In this document: one piece after another, positions 41,951-51,833 of the stretch
Layout: each line of letters begins with the position of its first letter
How positions within the stretch are numbered: the first letter of the stretch is position 1
Assembly (NCBI GenBank): GCA_965240325.2
Contig: OZ251226.1
Location: forward strand, 1,054,001-1,118,000
Source: Rebecca billardiae RCC1528
Lineage: Eukaryota; Haptophyta
Direction: 5' to 3'
Length of the DNA stretch: 64,000 nt
Notes under the pieces: generated by a model
The model's input: only the letters and a program-made list of their open reading frames with translations
What the model was told of the DNA's origin: nothing
The model's database searches: none
Made by a program: the position numbers and the translations under genes

Positions 41951-43954
41951 ATGCGACGCTCCTCGGCGCTCCTCTCGACACGGCTGCGAGCGTTCGCGCT
42001 CGCGTGCATGCCTGTGTTGCTGCTCGCCGCGCCTCTCGGTGCCGCCGCGCTCCCTGCCCACGAGGGGCTTGCGCGCGCGCACGCGCGCGCGCTCCTCGCC
42101 GAGTCCGAGACTGAGAACGCGACAGTGCCCACCGCATGCGAGGGCAGCGGCTGTGAGGCTGTGCTCGACGCGTCTGCGCGCGTCGAGGACGCGAGCGATG
42201 ACGTGCCCGCCACCGAGCCCGCGCTCGTGCCGGATGCGCCGGCCACCGGCGCCCCGAGCGCGAGTGCGCCCGCCTCAGACACGGCTGCCCCCGTCGCCGA
42301 CGGCACCGGCCCGGCCAAGCCCAGCGCCGAGAGCGTGCTCGCGGGCAGCGCGCTGGCGGGCGGCGCAGCGGACGGCGTGCTCGAGACCGCCGACGCAAAC
42401 CTCACGCGGGCGGCGACGAACAAGACGCTCGCGGCCAACGGGACCGTCCCGAGCGCGAGTGCGCCCGCCTCGGACACGGCTGCCCCCGTCGCCGACGGCA
42501 CCGGCCCGGCCAAGCCCAGCGCCGAGAGCGTGCTCGCGGGCAGCGCGCTGGCGGGCGGCGCAGCGGCCGGCGTGCTCGCGACCGCCGACGCAAACCTCAC
42601 GTGGGCGGCGGCCAACGAGACGCTCGCGGCCAACGGGACCAACGCGACCTCGAACGCGACTTTCGGTTATGTGCCGTCTGCGCCCCTCGGGATGGTGCTC
42701 ACGCCGCCGATGGAGAGCGCGCGGTGCCTCAAGTTCGAGCTGCGGCTCGACTGGCGCTGGCTCTACGCGCCCGACGGCCTCGGCGAGCAGATCGTGCGCA
42801 TCGTCTTCTTCGTCCTGCTCGGCATATTCGTGCTGCTACTCATATGGGTACTCGTCCGGAAGCCAGCTCGGGAGAAGCCGCTGAGCGCGCTCGCGATGCT
42901 CGGCGGCGCGCTGCTCGCGACGGCCGACGCGTGGACGGACATCATCCTCGCCACCGAGTGGCTGCGCTGCGGCCACACCGGCTGGGGCGCGCTCGGCTTC
43001 ACCTGCGTCGGCCTGAGCACGTTCTGCACGCTGCACTACGGCGCGGTCGGGCTCGAGGGCTCAGCGTTTGTCAGGGGCGGGCTGTACTGGTGCGAGCGCG
43101 CGCTGGCGACGGTCTCGAGCGCGCTGCAGCTCGGCGCGCTGCACGGCGCCGTCGCGCGCATCTGGCGCGGCTCGCACGCCCACCCGCACCAGGCGCGCGA
43201 GGTGCTCGGGCTGCGCCTCTTCCAGGCCGTGCTCGAGTCGGTGCCGCTCACGCTCGTACAGGCGTACGCGCTGCTGTGGATGGGCGTGCACCGCGTGCCG
43301 TGGCTGGCGTACGCGTCGCTCGCGCTCTCGCTGCTCAACCTGAGCCTCGTGCTCGGCGAGTGGCTCACCGACGACGACACGGGCGTCTCCCCGGAGCAAG
43401 TCGCAGCCGCCAAGAGGGGCGAGCCACCCGGCTCCAAGAAGATGCGCGGATGGTCTTACTGGGCGCAGCGCGCGCTCGCTCCGTGCGGCGCGGTGAGCCG
43501 CGCGCTGCCGATCGCGCTCTTCGCGTGCGCGTTCGGCCGGTGGCTCGCGCTGGCGCTGGCCCTCGGCTTCGTCGGCCTCGTCGTCCTCCTCCGCCTCCGC
43601 GAGTTCTTCGTCTTCGAGGGCATCTGCGACGAGCTGAGCGAGTGGTTCGAGTCTGTCGGTTACGCTCTTCTCTACTACTCGTTCGTCCCGCTGGTGATGA
43701 TGGACCGGAGCGTGCTCATCGGGAGCACCACGGCGGGCGAGGCGCGGGTCGTGCTGTGGGGCGCGCTTGTTGACCTAGTCCTCGTCGCCGTCGCGCTCTG
43801 CGTGCCGTCGGACTGGCTCGCCTCCCAGCTGCCGCCCGTGATTGCCGGGGCTGCGGGCACGTTCGGCGTGTTCCTAGTTGGCCGGCTCACGGCCGCCGCC
43901 GTCGTGCTGATGGCCAAGGCTCGCTTCCAGCGGGAGAAGCTGTCGCTCTTCTGA
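41951..43954 (+). CDS. XK-related (XKR)-like multi-pass membrane protein
   Basis: 667 aa, one exon. A signal peptide (about 1-34) leads into a ~250-residue extracytoplasmic domain with several N-glycosylation sequons (NAT, NLT, NKT, NGT, NET). This domain contains two copies of a 65-residue repeat (PSASAPASDTAAPVADGTGP...). It is followed by about eight to ten membrane helices. The membrane part carries features recalling XKR proteins: ADAWTDIILATEWLRCG in an early helix and RLFQAVLESVPLTLVQAYALL, corresponding to the family's E-x-x-P-Q-x-x-L-Q region. Some XKR proteins are caspase-activated phospholipid scramblases; others are of unknown role. The large glycosylated ectodomain is unusual for the family. 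Confidence 0.68.
   Translation: MRRSSALLSTRLRAFALACMPVLLLAAPLGAAALPAHEGLARAHARALLAESETENATVPTACEGSGCEAVLDASARVEDASDDVPATEPALVPDAPATGAPSASAPASDTAAPVADGTGPAKPSAESVLAGSALAGGAADGVLETADANLTRAATNKTLAANGTVPSASAPASDTAAPVADGTGPAKPSAESVLAGSALAGGAAAGVLATADANLTWAAANETLAANGTNATSNATFGYVPSAPLGMVLTPPMESARCLKFELRLDWRWLYAPDGLGEQIVRIVFFVLLGIFVLLLIWVLVRKPAREKPLSALAMLGGALLATADAWTDIILATEWLRCGHTGWGALGFTCVGLSTFCTLHYGAVGLEGSAFVRGGLYWCERALATVSSALQLGALHGAVARIWRGSHAHPHQAREVLGLRLFQAVLESVPLTLVQAYALLWMGVHRVPWLAYASLALSLLNLSLVLGEWLTDDDTGVSPEQVAAAKRGEPPGSKKMRGWSYWAQRALAPCGAVSRALPIALFACAFGRWLALALALGFVGLVVLLRLREFFVFEGICDELSEWFESVGYALLYYSFVPLVMMDRSVLIGSTTAGEARVVLWGALVDLVLVAVALCVPSDWLASQLPPVIAGAAGTFGVFLVGRLTAAAVVLMAKARFQREKLSLF
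42254..42640 (+). repeat. 195-bp in-frame tandem duplication in XKR-like gene
   Basis: Units begin at 42254 and 42449 and encode two near-identical 65-residue segments. Third-position identity shows that the duplication is recent. Confidence 0.9.
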
Positions 43955-44324
43955 TCCCCGAGCCCGAAGCCGCTGCGGGGCTCGCAGCAGGCACTCAGCA
44001 GGTCGTCGTCGTCAGGCCCGCGGACTACGACAGCAGCATCCAATCTAGTCATTCTGCCCCGGGGCCAGGTCACTGCTCTGGTCACTCGGAGCTCGGACAG
44101 ACACAGACAGTGAGTGAGTGACAGCTGCATAGACTGCTCAGTTATAAGAGTGTAGTGAATTTAATAACTATAGCTTACCGAGTCCGAGTCTGAAGCCTGG
44201 ACTACGCCAATAAGGGCGGTAGCTGAGAGAGAGAGAGAGATTCCAGCTGGCACTCGTCAGACGACGCGAGTTGCGGGAGACTGTCTGGCCGAGATCTGGA
44301 CCTGGGGCACCACCAGCTTGTCAG
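43955..44324. other. Intergenic between convergent genes
   Basis: Contains a short (GA)n run at about 44227-44242. No gene seen. Confidence 0.5.
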
Positions 44325-45917
44325 CTAGTGTGCCTCGTCAGCAGCGCACTGCGAGGCCCACGCATTGCAGTGGGGCTTGTGCGCCTTCCACGAGCTGCGC
44401 AGGTGCTCACGCGAGCAGAAGACCGCCACGTGGCACCGCTCGCACTTCTTCAGACCACTGCCTGTCCGTCCGCAGGCGATGCAGCACTGGGAGACCACGT
44501 CGCACTCTCCAGCGGCCTCGGCCAGTATCAGGCGTGCAAGGTCTCCGAGGGCTGGATCGAGCTCTTCGCCACGGCGCACCAGCCGCGCGCCCTCCTCCAC
44601 GTCACGCTGCACTCCTCTACCGCCCAGCGTCAGCTCTCCAAGCAGACCGTGCGCAAGTGCACTCCCTGCCTGAGCAGCCAGGCGGTACCACCGCACCGCC
44701 TCGCCCCAGTCCTGCGACACACCCTCGCCTTGTGCGTAATGCACGCCCAAGCTGAGCTGCGCCTGAGCGTCGCCCTGCTCGGCTGCCAGCCGATACCAGC
44801 GCAACGCCTCGCCCCAGTCCTGCGGCACGCCCTCGCCTCGTGCGTACAGCAGGCCCATGTTGCGCTGCGCTAGAGCTACGCCCTGCTCGCCTGCCAGCCG
44901 GTACCAGCGCACCGCCTCTGCCGTATCCTGCGGCACGCCCTCGCCTTTCGCGTTAAACTCGCCCATCCTGCACTGCGCAATAGCTTCGCCCTGCTCAGCC
45001 GCCAGCCGGTACCAGCGCACCGCCTCGCCCCAGTCCGGCGGCACGCCCTCGTCTTGTGCGTACCGCAAGCCCATCCAGCACTGCGCCAGAGCGACGCCCT
45101 GCTCGGCCGCCAGGCGGTACCAGCGCAACGCCTCGCCCGAGTCCTGCGGCACGCCCTCACCGTCTTCGTATCGCCCGCCCAGATTGAACTGCGCCTCAGC
45201 TTCGCCCTGCTCGGCCGCCAGCCGGTACCAGCGCACCGCCTCACCCCCGTCCAGCGGCACGCCCTCGCCTCGTGCGTAATGTGTGCCCAGATTGAACTGC
45301 GCCAGGGCGTGGCCCTGCTCGGCCGCCAGCCGGTACCAGCGCACCGCCTCGCCCCAGTCCAGCGGCACGCCCTCGCCTCGTGCGTAATGTGTGCCCAGAA
45401 TGAACTGCGCCTCAGCGTGGCCCTGCTCGGCCGCCAGCCGGTACCAGCGCACCGCCTCACCTCCGTCCAGCGGCATGCCCTCGCCTCGCGCGTAATGTAT
45501 GCCCAGAATGAACTGCGCCTGAGCTTCGCCCTGCTCGGCCGCCAGCCGGCACCAGCGCATCGCCTCGCCTGAGTCCTGCGGCACGCCCTCGCCTACGTGG
45601 TACTGCGCGCCCATGCCGAGCTGCGCCCCAGCGTGGCCCTGCTCGGCCGCCAGCCGGTACCAGCGCACCGCTGCCTCGAGGTCCTGGGGCTGTCCAAGCT
45701 CGCCCATCCGGTAGATGTCACCCATCCTCGCCTGCGCATCAGCAAAGCTGCGCTCAGCGGCGAGGGTGTACAGCCGAAGGGCTTCGCGATGGTCCTGTGC
45801 GATGCCGTCGCCATCCTCAGCCCGCCGCGCCAGAAGGAACGTCGCTCGAGCGTCCCCACGCCCCGACTTGCGCAAGAGGAGCCTCACCGCCGGGCTACCA
45901 CTGCCAGCATCCGCCAT
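44325..45917 (-). CDS. Sel1-like repeat protein with C-terminal MYND zinc finger
   Basis: 530 aa. About twelve Sel1-like repeats of 36 residues run from about residue 24 to 450, with the consensus AQ..LG..YA.GEGVP.D.GEA.RWYRLAAEQG. They form an alpha-solenoid scaffold. The C terminus (479-517) is a MYND zinc finger: CIACG, CERCHVAVFC, HLRSSWKAHKPHC. MYND fingers bind proline-rich or PxLxP-type peptides. I infer an adaptor protein. The repeats are also highly alike as DNA (108-bp period), pointing to recent expansion or concerted evolution. It is divergent from the TFIIIC gene across 69 bp. Confidence 0.92.
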   Translation of the reverse strand: MADAGSGSPAVRLLLRKSGRGDARATFLLARRAEDGDGIAQDHREALRLYTLAAERSFADAQARMGDIYRMGELGQPQDLEAAVRWYRLAAEQGHAGAQLGMGAQYHVGEGVPQDSGEAMRWCRLAAEQGEAQAQFILGIHYARGEGMPLDGGEAVRWYRLAAEQGHAEAQFILGTHYARGEGVPLDWGEAVRWYRLAAEQGHALAQFNLGTHYARGEGVPLDGGEAVRWYRLAAEQGEAEAQFNLGGRYEDGEGVPQDSGEALRWYRLAAEQGVALAQCWMGLRYAQDEGVPPDWGEAVRWYRLAAEQGEAIAQCRMGEFNAKGEGVPQDTAEAVRWYRLAGEQGVALAQRNMGLLYARGEGVPQDWGEALRWYRLAAEQGDAQAQLSLGVHYAQGEGVSQDWGEAVRWYRLAAQAGSALAHGLLGELTLGGRGVQRDVEEGARLVRRGEELDPALGDLARLILAEAAGECDVVSQCCIACGRTGSGLKKCERCHVAVFCSREHLRSSWKAHKPHCNAWASQCAADEAH

Positions 45918-45986
45918 CCTTGCTGGATTGCTGGACCAAGCGCCGCCCGCATTCCCGCAAGCGGATTACCTGCTGGTAGCGGAAGG
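45918..45986. promoter_or_regulatory. 69-bp shared upstream region of divergent genes
   Basis: The Sel1-MYND (-) and TFIIIC5 (+) start codons are separated by only 69 bp, so leaders and core promoters must overlap or lie inside the coding regions. Confidence 0.5.
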
Positions 45987-48422
45987 ATGATCGACTTTCA
46001 AAGGATGGCTGCGTCGGGCGAGCTGCCGTCGTCGGAGGTGGTGTGCGTCGAGTACCCAGGCTTCGTGCGGGACGCGTCCAAGGCGCTGGGCACCCTCGGC
46101 GGCATCGACGCCATCGCGCAGGCGCAGCAGAGGCACACCTTCCTGCAGCTCCGCCTCCGTCCGTCCGATCCATACTCGCACCCGCTGTACGCGGAGCGCT
46201 CGGATGTGCCGGCGCTTCTGCTCCGCGTGCGCCGGCCGCGGGCGGGGCAGGGCGCGGCTGCCGAGCCGCCGCCTCTGCAGGCCGAGATCGTCTCGCGCGT
46301 CGCGACCACCTTCCGCTTCCGCGGGATGGCCGACTTCCAGTACATCGTGCAAGGCCATGCGCACTCGCTCGCAGAGGAGGTTCAGCGCGGCCTCGATGCG
46401 CGCACGCAGCCCACGAGCGCCGAGGCGCTGCGTACCGAGCCGCTCGACATCGTGCCGCCGCTCTTCTCACCCACGGACATCCCGCAGAAGGCGTACGTGC
46501 AAACCTGGGTCGGGCGCAAGCTGATCACGCCGCGGTCGAACGGCACGGACAACGCGACGGCCGTTGGCAAGGGCGGGGTCCGCCGGCCCAGCCCGCCGCC
46601 TGTGAAGCTGCAGCGCCTCGCGTTCTCGCCCACCGGCCCGGTGCCCGTCCGCCCGACCGCCGCGCTGCCCGAGCACGTCTCCCGCGCGCACGCGCACCTG
46701 CTCTCCCAGCTCGAGCAGCTCTTTGCGCAGCGGCCCATCTGGACCAAGGTTGCGATCGAGGGCCGGCTGGGGCGCACGCGCTCAGACGCGCTCAAGCTGC
46801 TGCTGCCCTCCGTGGCGTACTTCTTCACGACGGGGCCGTGGTCGAGGTGCTACGTGCGCTTCGGGTACGACCCGCGCGCCTCGCCCGACTCGCGCATCTA
46901 CCAGGTGATGGACGTGCGCGTGCGCGGGCCGCGCGTGCGCGCGCTGCCGCCGGGCCGCGATCGCGGCCCGCGCGCCGGCAGCGCGCTCGCCGGGGGCGTG
47001 GGTGGCGCAGGCGAGCACACCGTGCCGCTGAAGCGCACCATCGCCAAGATCTCTGCGCCACACCGGCTGCGCCAGTGCGGCGGCGCCGCGAAGAGCCAGC
47101 GCGTGCACGCAGACGGCTCTGCGGACGCAGGCCAGTGCGCCGCGGCCGCGCCGACGGGTGCCGGGGACGCCCTCAGCGGCGATGGCGCGGGCGCCGACGG
47201 AGGCGGCGGCCTCAGCGGTCAGCAGATGCTCAACCAGCGGCAGCTATGGTGCGCGCACGCGCGCGCGCGCGGCGCTTACGCGTGCGCACGCGCGCGAGCG
47301 CCGCGCCGCGCCGCGCCGCGTGGTACTCAGCGCGCCCCGGCCACCACCCGCGCTCCCGCTCCCCTCCGCCGCAGCATCCAGCTGTGCGACATTCGCGACA
47401 CCAAACTGCATGCCACGATTCACGACCCGCCGAGCGGTGTGCCGGTCTGCGACCCCAAGTCCGGATGGTACCCTGAGCTCGCGTTCGACCTGCTGCGCCG
47501 GCAGATGAAGACGGGCCTCATGCCCGCCGCGGCCGCTACGGCCAATGCCGCGGCCGCAGCCCGCGTGGCCGGTGGCCCTGGCGCGCCGCGTGGCGGGCGC
47601 GGTCGAGGCCGTGGCGCCTCGGCACCGCGCAGCGGTGGCGGCGCCACCGCAGCCGCTGCTGGCGCGAGCGCCGACCCAATGGCCGCTTTCCCCGCGCTCA
47701 GCGCTCCGTTTGCGCTCCCCGTGCCCGATGACAGCGGGCCGCCCGTGGGCTCCCTCGGGCCCGTCATTGACGCGCAGCTGGCGCCGCTCACGCTGGCTGC
47801 CCCCGCCCCGGGCAATGCGCCGCGTGCGGGGGGAGCACTCGGCCCACGCGGCGGCGGCGGCGGCCCGAGCGCGCACGGCTCGCGCCGTGCGCCCGTGCCG
47901 CCCGTGCGGCCGAGTCGGCAGGGGCTGCTGGGAGCGCCACGAGCGCGTGCCGGCCTCATGGCACAACTCACGCTGCGTGGGCCCACGGCGGGTGGCGGCG
48001 CTGCGCCCTCTGCCACGGACGACGCCGACGAGGCGGAGCCGGAAGCGGCGAAGGAGGCCGAGGCGGACGAGGCCGAAGACGACGAGGGGGATGAGGGTGG
48101 CGGAGAGGAGATGGGAGGCGAGGATGAGGAGGACGAGGGTGAGGACGACGACGACGACGAGGGCGGCGACTTGGCGCCCGCACGTGAGGGTGGTCACGGC
48201 GCCGAGGAGGACGACGACGGTGAGGACGAGGAGAGCAGTGGTGCCGACGCAGACGACGGCCGCGCCGTGCCCGCGCCTCCGCCGCAGCAGACGGAGCAGA
48301 TGGCAGCCATGCTGGCCTTGCTGCACCAGCGCCAAGAGAGTGGCGGCGAGCTGTTCACCGATGCGGTCAACTTTGGGGACGACGAGGATGACGACGACGA
48401 ATTCGATGACGACGTGTTCTAG
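45987..48422 (+). CDS. TFIIIC subunit 5 (GTF3C5/Tfc1-type), 2 exons
   Basis: Exons 45987-47248 and 47375-48422 encode 769 aa; the 126-nt intron starts GTGCGC, ends CCGCAG and is stop-free. The N terminus matches the TFIIIC5 dimerisation region: VCVEYPGFVRDASKALGTLGG, then LRLRPSDPYSHPLYAERSDVPALLLRVRR. The DNA-binding region is represented by RPIWTKVAIEGRL, LPSVAYFFTTGPWSRCYVRFGYDPR and DSRIYQVMDVRVR. After the intron comes IQLCDIRDTKLHATI and a CDPKSGWYP segment. A Gly/Ala/Pro linker and a ~200-residue Asp/Glu-rich C terminus follow, as in other family members. It would help TFIIIC recognise the A box of tRNA genes for RNA polymerase III. In-frame ATGs upstream (from 45597) overlap the divergent gene and are rejected. 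Confidence 0.9.
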   Translation: MIDFQRMAASGELPSSEVVCVEYPGFVRDASKALGTLGGIDAIAQAQQRHTFLQLRLRPSDPYSHPLYAERSDVPALLLRVRRPRAGQGAAAEPPPLQAEIVSRVATTFRFRGMADFQYIVQGHAHSLAEEVQRGLDARTQPTSAEALRTEPLDIVPPLFSPTDIPQKAYVQTWVGRKLITPRSNGTDNATAVGKGGVRRPSPPPVKLQRLAFSPTGPVPVRPTAALPEHVSRAHAHLLSQLEQLFAQRPIWTKVAIEGRLGRTRSDALKLLLPSVAYFFTTGPWSRCYVRFGYDPRASPDSRIYQVMDVRVRGPRVRALPPGRDRGPRAGSALAGGVGGAGEHTVPLKRTIAKISAPHRLRQCGGAAKSQRVHADGSADAGQCAAAAPTGAGDALSGDGAGADGGGGLSGQQMLNQRQLWCAHARARGAYACARARAPRRAAPRGTQRAPATTRAPAPLRRSIQLCDIRDTKLHATIHDPPSGVPVCDPKSGWYPELAFDLLRRQMKTGLMPAAAATANAAAAARVAGGPGAPRGGRGRGRGASAPRSGGGATAAAAGASADPMAAFPALSAPFALPVPDDSGPPVGSLGPVIDAQLAPLTLAAPAPGNAPRAGGALGPRGGGGGPSAHGSRRAPVPPVRPSRQGLLGAPRARAGLMAQLTLRGPTAGGGAAPSATDDADEAEPEAAKEAEADEAEDDEGDEGGGEEMGGEDEEDEGEDDDDDEGGDLAPAREGGHGAEEDDDGEDEESSGADADDGRAVPAPPPQQTEQMAAMLALLHQRQESGGELFTDAVNFGDDEDDDDEFDDDVF

Positions 48423-48551
48423 CGTCATCAGCGAGCTGCTAGTATGCCATCTGACGATGCGCTGATTGAGCAGCGAAGCAGATACGTGATGCGAACTGAT
48501 GCTAGCTAGCGATTTTGCTGTAGCTAGTCCGTCCGAGTGAGTATATACTAC

Positions 48552-48816
48552 TGGCCCGCGGTGCAGGGCGGAGCGCGCAGCGTGGAGCCCGCACCAGCGG
48601 GCCCGAACCACGTTTCAAAAAGATCTTTGATCAAGAAAAAAGGGACGGGGGCGATTTTTAGGGCTGGCGGAGACCGAGTTTCGAGTTTTTGAGATCGCAT
48701 AGAGAGGTCTATTAGGCCGAAAATAAGCGCGTCCAGCTCATTCCCTTAAGTAAAGTGCGATCTGGACGTCAGCTGGACGTGACATTAACGTAACGGTTCG
48801 TTACGAGCGCGATTTT
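48552..48816. repeat. 265-bp dispersed repeat, copy 1
   Basis: Nearly the same as 57265-57533. Starts TGGCCCGCGGTGCAGGGCGG and ends TTACGAGCGCGATTTT. The first ~50 bp form an imperfect palindrome (GGCCCGC...GCGGGCC). No coding potential; probably a small non-autonomous element. Confidence 0.85.
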
Positions 48817-50129
48817 GTGGGTAGACTCTCGTTCATGTGTGATAGTTTGCCTCCGCCTTGATGAATATGAACTTGGCTTCGCGGCGGTTGGTATCTAGAG
48901 TCTAAAACCCGCAAGCCTTATTGAAAATACCCGCGCAGCTATTCGTTGCCAGCCCATTCCATAGTCACTGACTTACCGAGCTGGCGAGCTCAAAACCTGC
49001 CGTCGTCGCAAGGACGACGTGCTGTGCAGGTTTCTTCTGCTGGGGTGGCGAGCGAGCCTCGACGACTCTTGGTTGGTCCGCAAGGGGGCGCTCGATGGGC
49101 AGGTGCGCGTGGCAAGTGCCGAGTGGCGCCTGGAGCGCGCGTCTGCGGCGGGTCCCGACGGCCGTCGACATCGCGTTCGTGCCCGCTCACTAGTCACTCC
49201 GCACGCCCCTGCCGCGCCCTGTCGATGCCTGCGCGGCCGGCCGGCGCGCGGCCGCGCCGCCGCCGCCGCAGCCGCCGCCCTGTGTTCGGGCTCTCGCAAG
49301 CTCGGGGGCAGCGGCGCATGATGCCGGACTGATCGATCTCGGAGTCTCCGACTTCACCACACGCCCCCCTTGCCATGCCTCTCCGCCAGGGTCTCCCAGA
49401 ACTCTTCTTCAGAGCAGGCGCAAGTCGAACTCGGAACTGGCCGCGGCCCCGCGCGCCGTCGGCTCCCCGTGGCTGTCAGCTCCGCGTGGCCTGGGCGCCT
49501 GGCGTGCCCAGAGCTGGCCGTGCCTCTGCGACGCGTGCCGAGCCTGACCGAGGTGTGTCACCCCGTGCACGCGCGGCGCGCGCAAGCACCGGTGCTGCAT
49601 GGCTGCTCGCACCGTGCTCCCTGGCTCGCGGTCAGTCAGCTCGGCCGCGTGGTGCCTACTGCCTGGTGTGCACGTAGACGACGTAGAGTCGCGCTCATGC
49701 GTCGCTCACGCCTCGCGCCCGCCTGTCGGCCGTCGCGCAGGCGCGCAGGTCGAACCCTACTGACCTGCAGATCATCTACTCCTGCGCTGCTGGCGTCGCG
49801 GCGACGACGGTCAGCGGCAGGCCCGAACGAACGGTCGAATCCGCGCGGTCCCGCGCCGTCCGGCTCCCTGGCTGTCAGTCAGCTCCGCCGGTGGCCTGGC
49901 GTGCAAGAGTCGCGCTCGTGCGTCGATCACGCCGAGTCGCATCCGCCTGTCGGCCGTCGCGCACGCGCAGGGGGTCAGGTAAGGGCCGTCTGTGATGAGG
50001 GCAGCTCGGCCGACGACCGACATCCACACTCGGCGCACGCCGGCGGCGGCGCGGCGCTGGGGCGGCGCGCCGCTGGATGGAGTCTAGTTACACGTGTACG
50101 GGACGACTGCGACGGAGGGTGCACCGCCA

Positions 50130-50184
50130 CCGCGGGCCCCGAACTACGTTCGTTCTACGGAAAAGGACCGCGGAACGCGGTCAT
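50130..50184. repeat. 55-bp dispersed repeat, copy 1
   Basis: CGCGGGCCCCGAACT.CGTT.GTTCTACGGAAAAGGACCGCGGAACGCGGTCAT recurs at 58946-59000. Both copies end with the palindromic ACCGCGGAACGCGGT and are followed by AT-rich sequence. Confidence 0.75.
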
Positions 50185-51833
50185 ATATATATGTTGTAGA
50201 CGATATATATACACATATATATGCGACGCAACTATAATATTATTACTATATATATATATATATATCACTCAGTGCTAAGCCAGATGACTATCACACTAAG
50301 CTAACTCACTTCACACTTGACTGCTGCAATACTCCAATAATAATATAGGCGGCGGACAAACATACGCGATTCTTCAGAGTTGAGCCGCAGTATATATATG
50401 TGGGATTATTCTGGAAACCCACGAGAACAAAGGCACGACTTCACGCTGGGGACCAGCCCGTCGCAGGCCTTTTTTTGACGCCCCGGCTCACCACCGGCCC
50501 AGTCGCCGGGTCACATAAGCGGAATTCGCGTACCCACTTACGCGCTCGATAGGACAAAAGCCGCTCGTCGTTCGGTCAAAAGCCGCTCGTCGTTCGGCGT
50601 TTTGCGTACTCACATTCGCGCGAATCGCATCGGCCCATTCGTCATGTCGCGAGTTCACAGTTCACACTTCACATTCACACGATCCGTCACTTTCTCGCTA
50701 GACATTTCACGAGCAGAGGGGCGCGCTGATATTGGCACGCGGGTATCATCTTGCATTGGACTACGAGCATCGGAGCAACCGCGCCTCGCATCGACGACGT
50801 CCCGTGAAGGACGACAAGGCGGAGAGCTATAGCCCACGCCATTCCAAGGGTCGCCCTTGCGATTGACGTCTCGTTCGGTCGCGCGACGAGCGGCTCGCGT
50901 GCGGCGCCAAGCGAGAGACGCGGGGCGCGCGGCGGGCGCACGCGCGAGGCTGCCCACCACGCGCACGCGCGCGACCCCGCCGGCTCGGGCGACACGCCGC
51001 CGCCTCAGCTCGAGCACGAGCGCGAGGCGTGGCGCCGGCTCGGTGGGCGGCGGACGGCTCGACCTGCACTGCGGTGCCAGCGGATGAAGCGGCAAGCCCG
51101 GCGGGCGCATACGCGCAGGTCCGCCCTCCACGCGCGAGCGCGCGACTGCGTGTTCCACGAGCTGCAGCAGGCGGCCGCGGGCTGGTCGGCGGCCGGCGAG
51201 GTCGGCGGAGTGCCGCCCGGCCCGCGTTCTCGCTTGGGCGCGGGCCACACTCTCACTCACAGCGCGGGGCGTGGTGCTGCGGACGGGCCAGTCATTGCAG
51301 CGCGCACTCCGTGGTCAGACGTGCACACGCGCGCGCGTCGTCAGCCCCGCCGCTGCGCCCCTGTGGCGCCGTTGGCAGCGTCGGAATTCCGAGCTCGGGC
51401 TACCGGCCCGGCGTGCCATCATGCGTTTCAGAAACAGGTTTCCAGCCCAAGTTGACGCGCAGCGCCAACCCATATTGGTTCTCGTCGACGGCGAGCGGCA
51501 TGCCCACCGCATCTGCTGCCGCTCGCCAAGGCATGAGGACACGTAAATTCCACTGAGTAGGAACACACGCAGCCGCCTCGGCATCAACATGCCAGGCGTG
51601 CCCACCTTCTGCCGGCTGCGCCTGTCACATCATCAGCGTTTGGCGGCCGGCGTTCCGACGAAAGGACGGCTATAAGAATAAGATCGACAGAGACTAGCTC
51701 TCGTCTCTGCTATATATATATAGTAGCGCGCGACGATAGATTGATCATCGTCGATCGACTCACGACTGTCATAGCTATATCGCGGTCGACGAAGCGGAAG
51801 AACGACTCTGTCTGCTCTGCAACAGTCGTCTGC

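Larger units (their letters stand above)
48423..51833. other. Long gene-poor region
   Basis: Besides the dispersed repeats listed separately it contains (AT)n-type runs (50180-50265), imperfect internal duplications in 49440-49920 (GGCTGTCAG..CAGCTCCG.GTGGCCTGG.GTGC) and several GC-driven frames up to 302 aa without domains. On the minus strand near 51425-51515 a short phrase (MPLAVDENQYGLALRVNLGWKP) looks protein-like but is isolated between stops, possibly an exon or gene relic. Confidence 0.5.

Noticed and set aside
44400-45850. Regular direct repeats that could suggest a CRISPR array
   Set aside because: The units are contiguous 108-bp coding repeats of a Sel1-type protein with no spacers, in a eukaryotic genome.
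45597-45986. 130-residue upstream extension of the TFIIIC5 frame
   Set aside because: It overlaps the divergent Sel1-MYND gene antisense, and family homology begins only after the ATG at 45987.
49370-50278. 302-aa plus-strand frame
   Set aside because: No domain, ends inside AT-dinucleotide DNA, composition like surrounding noncoding GC-rich sequence.
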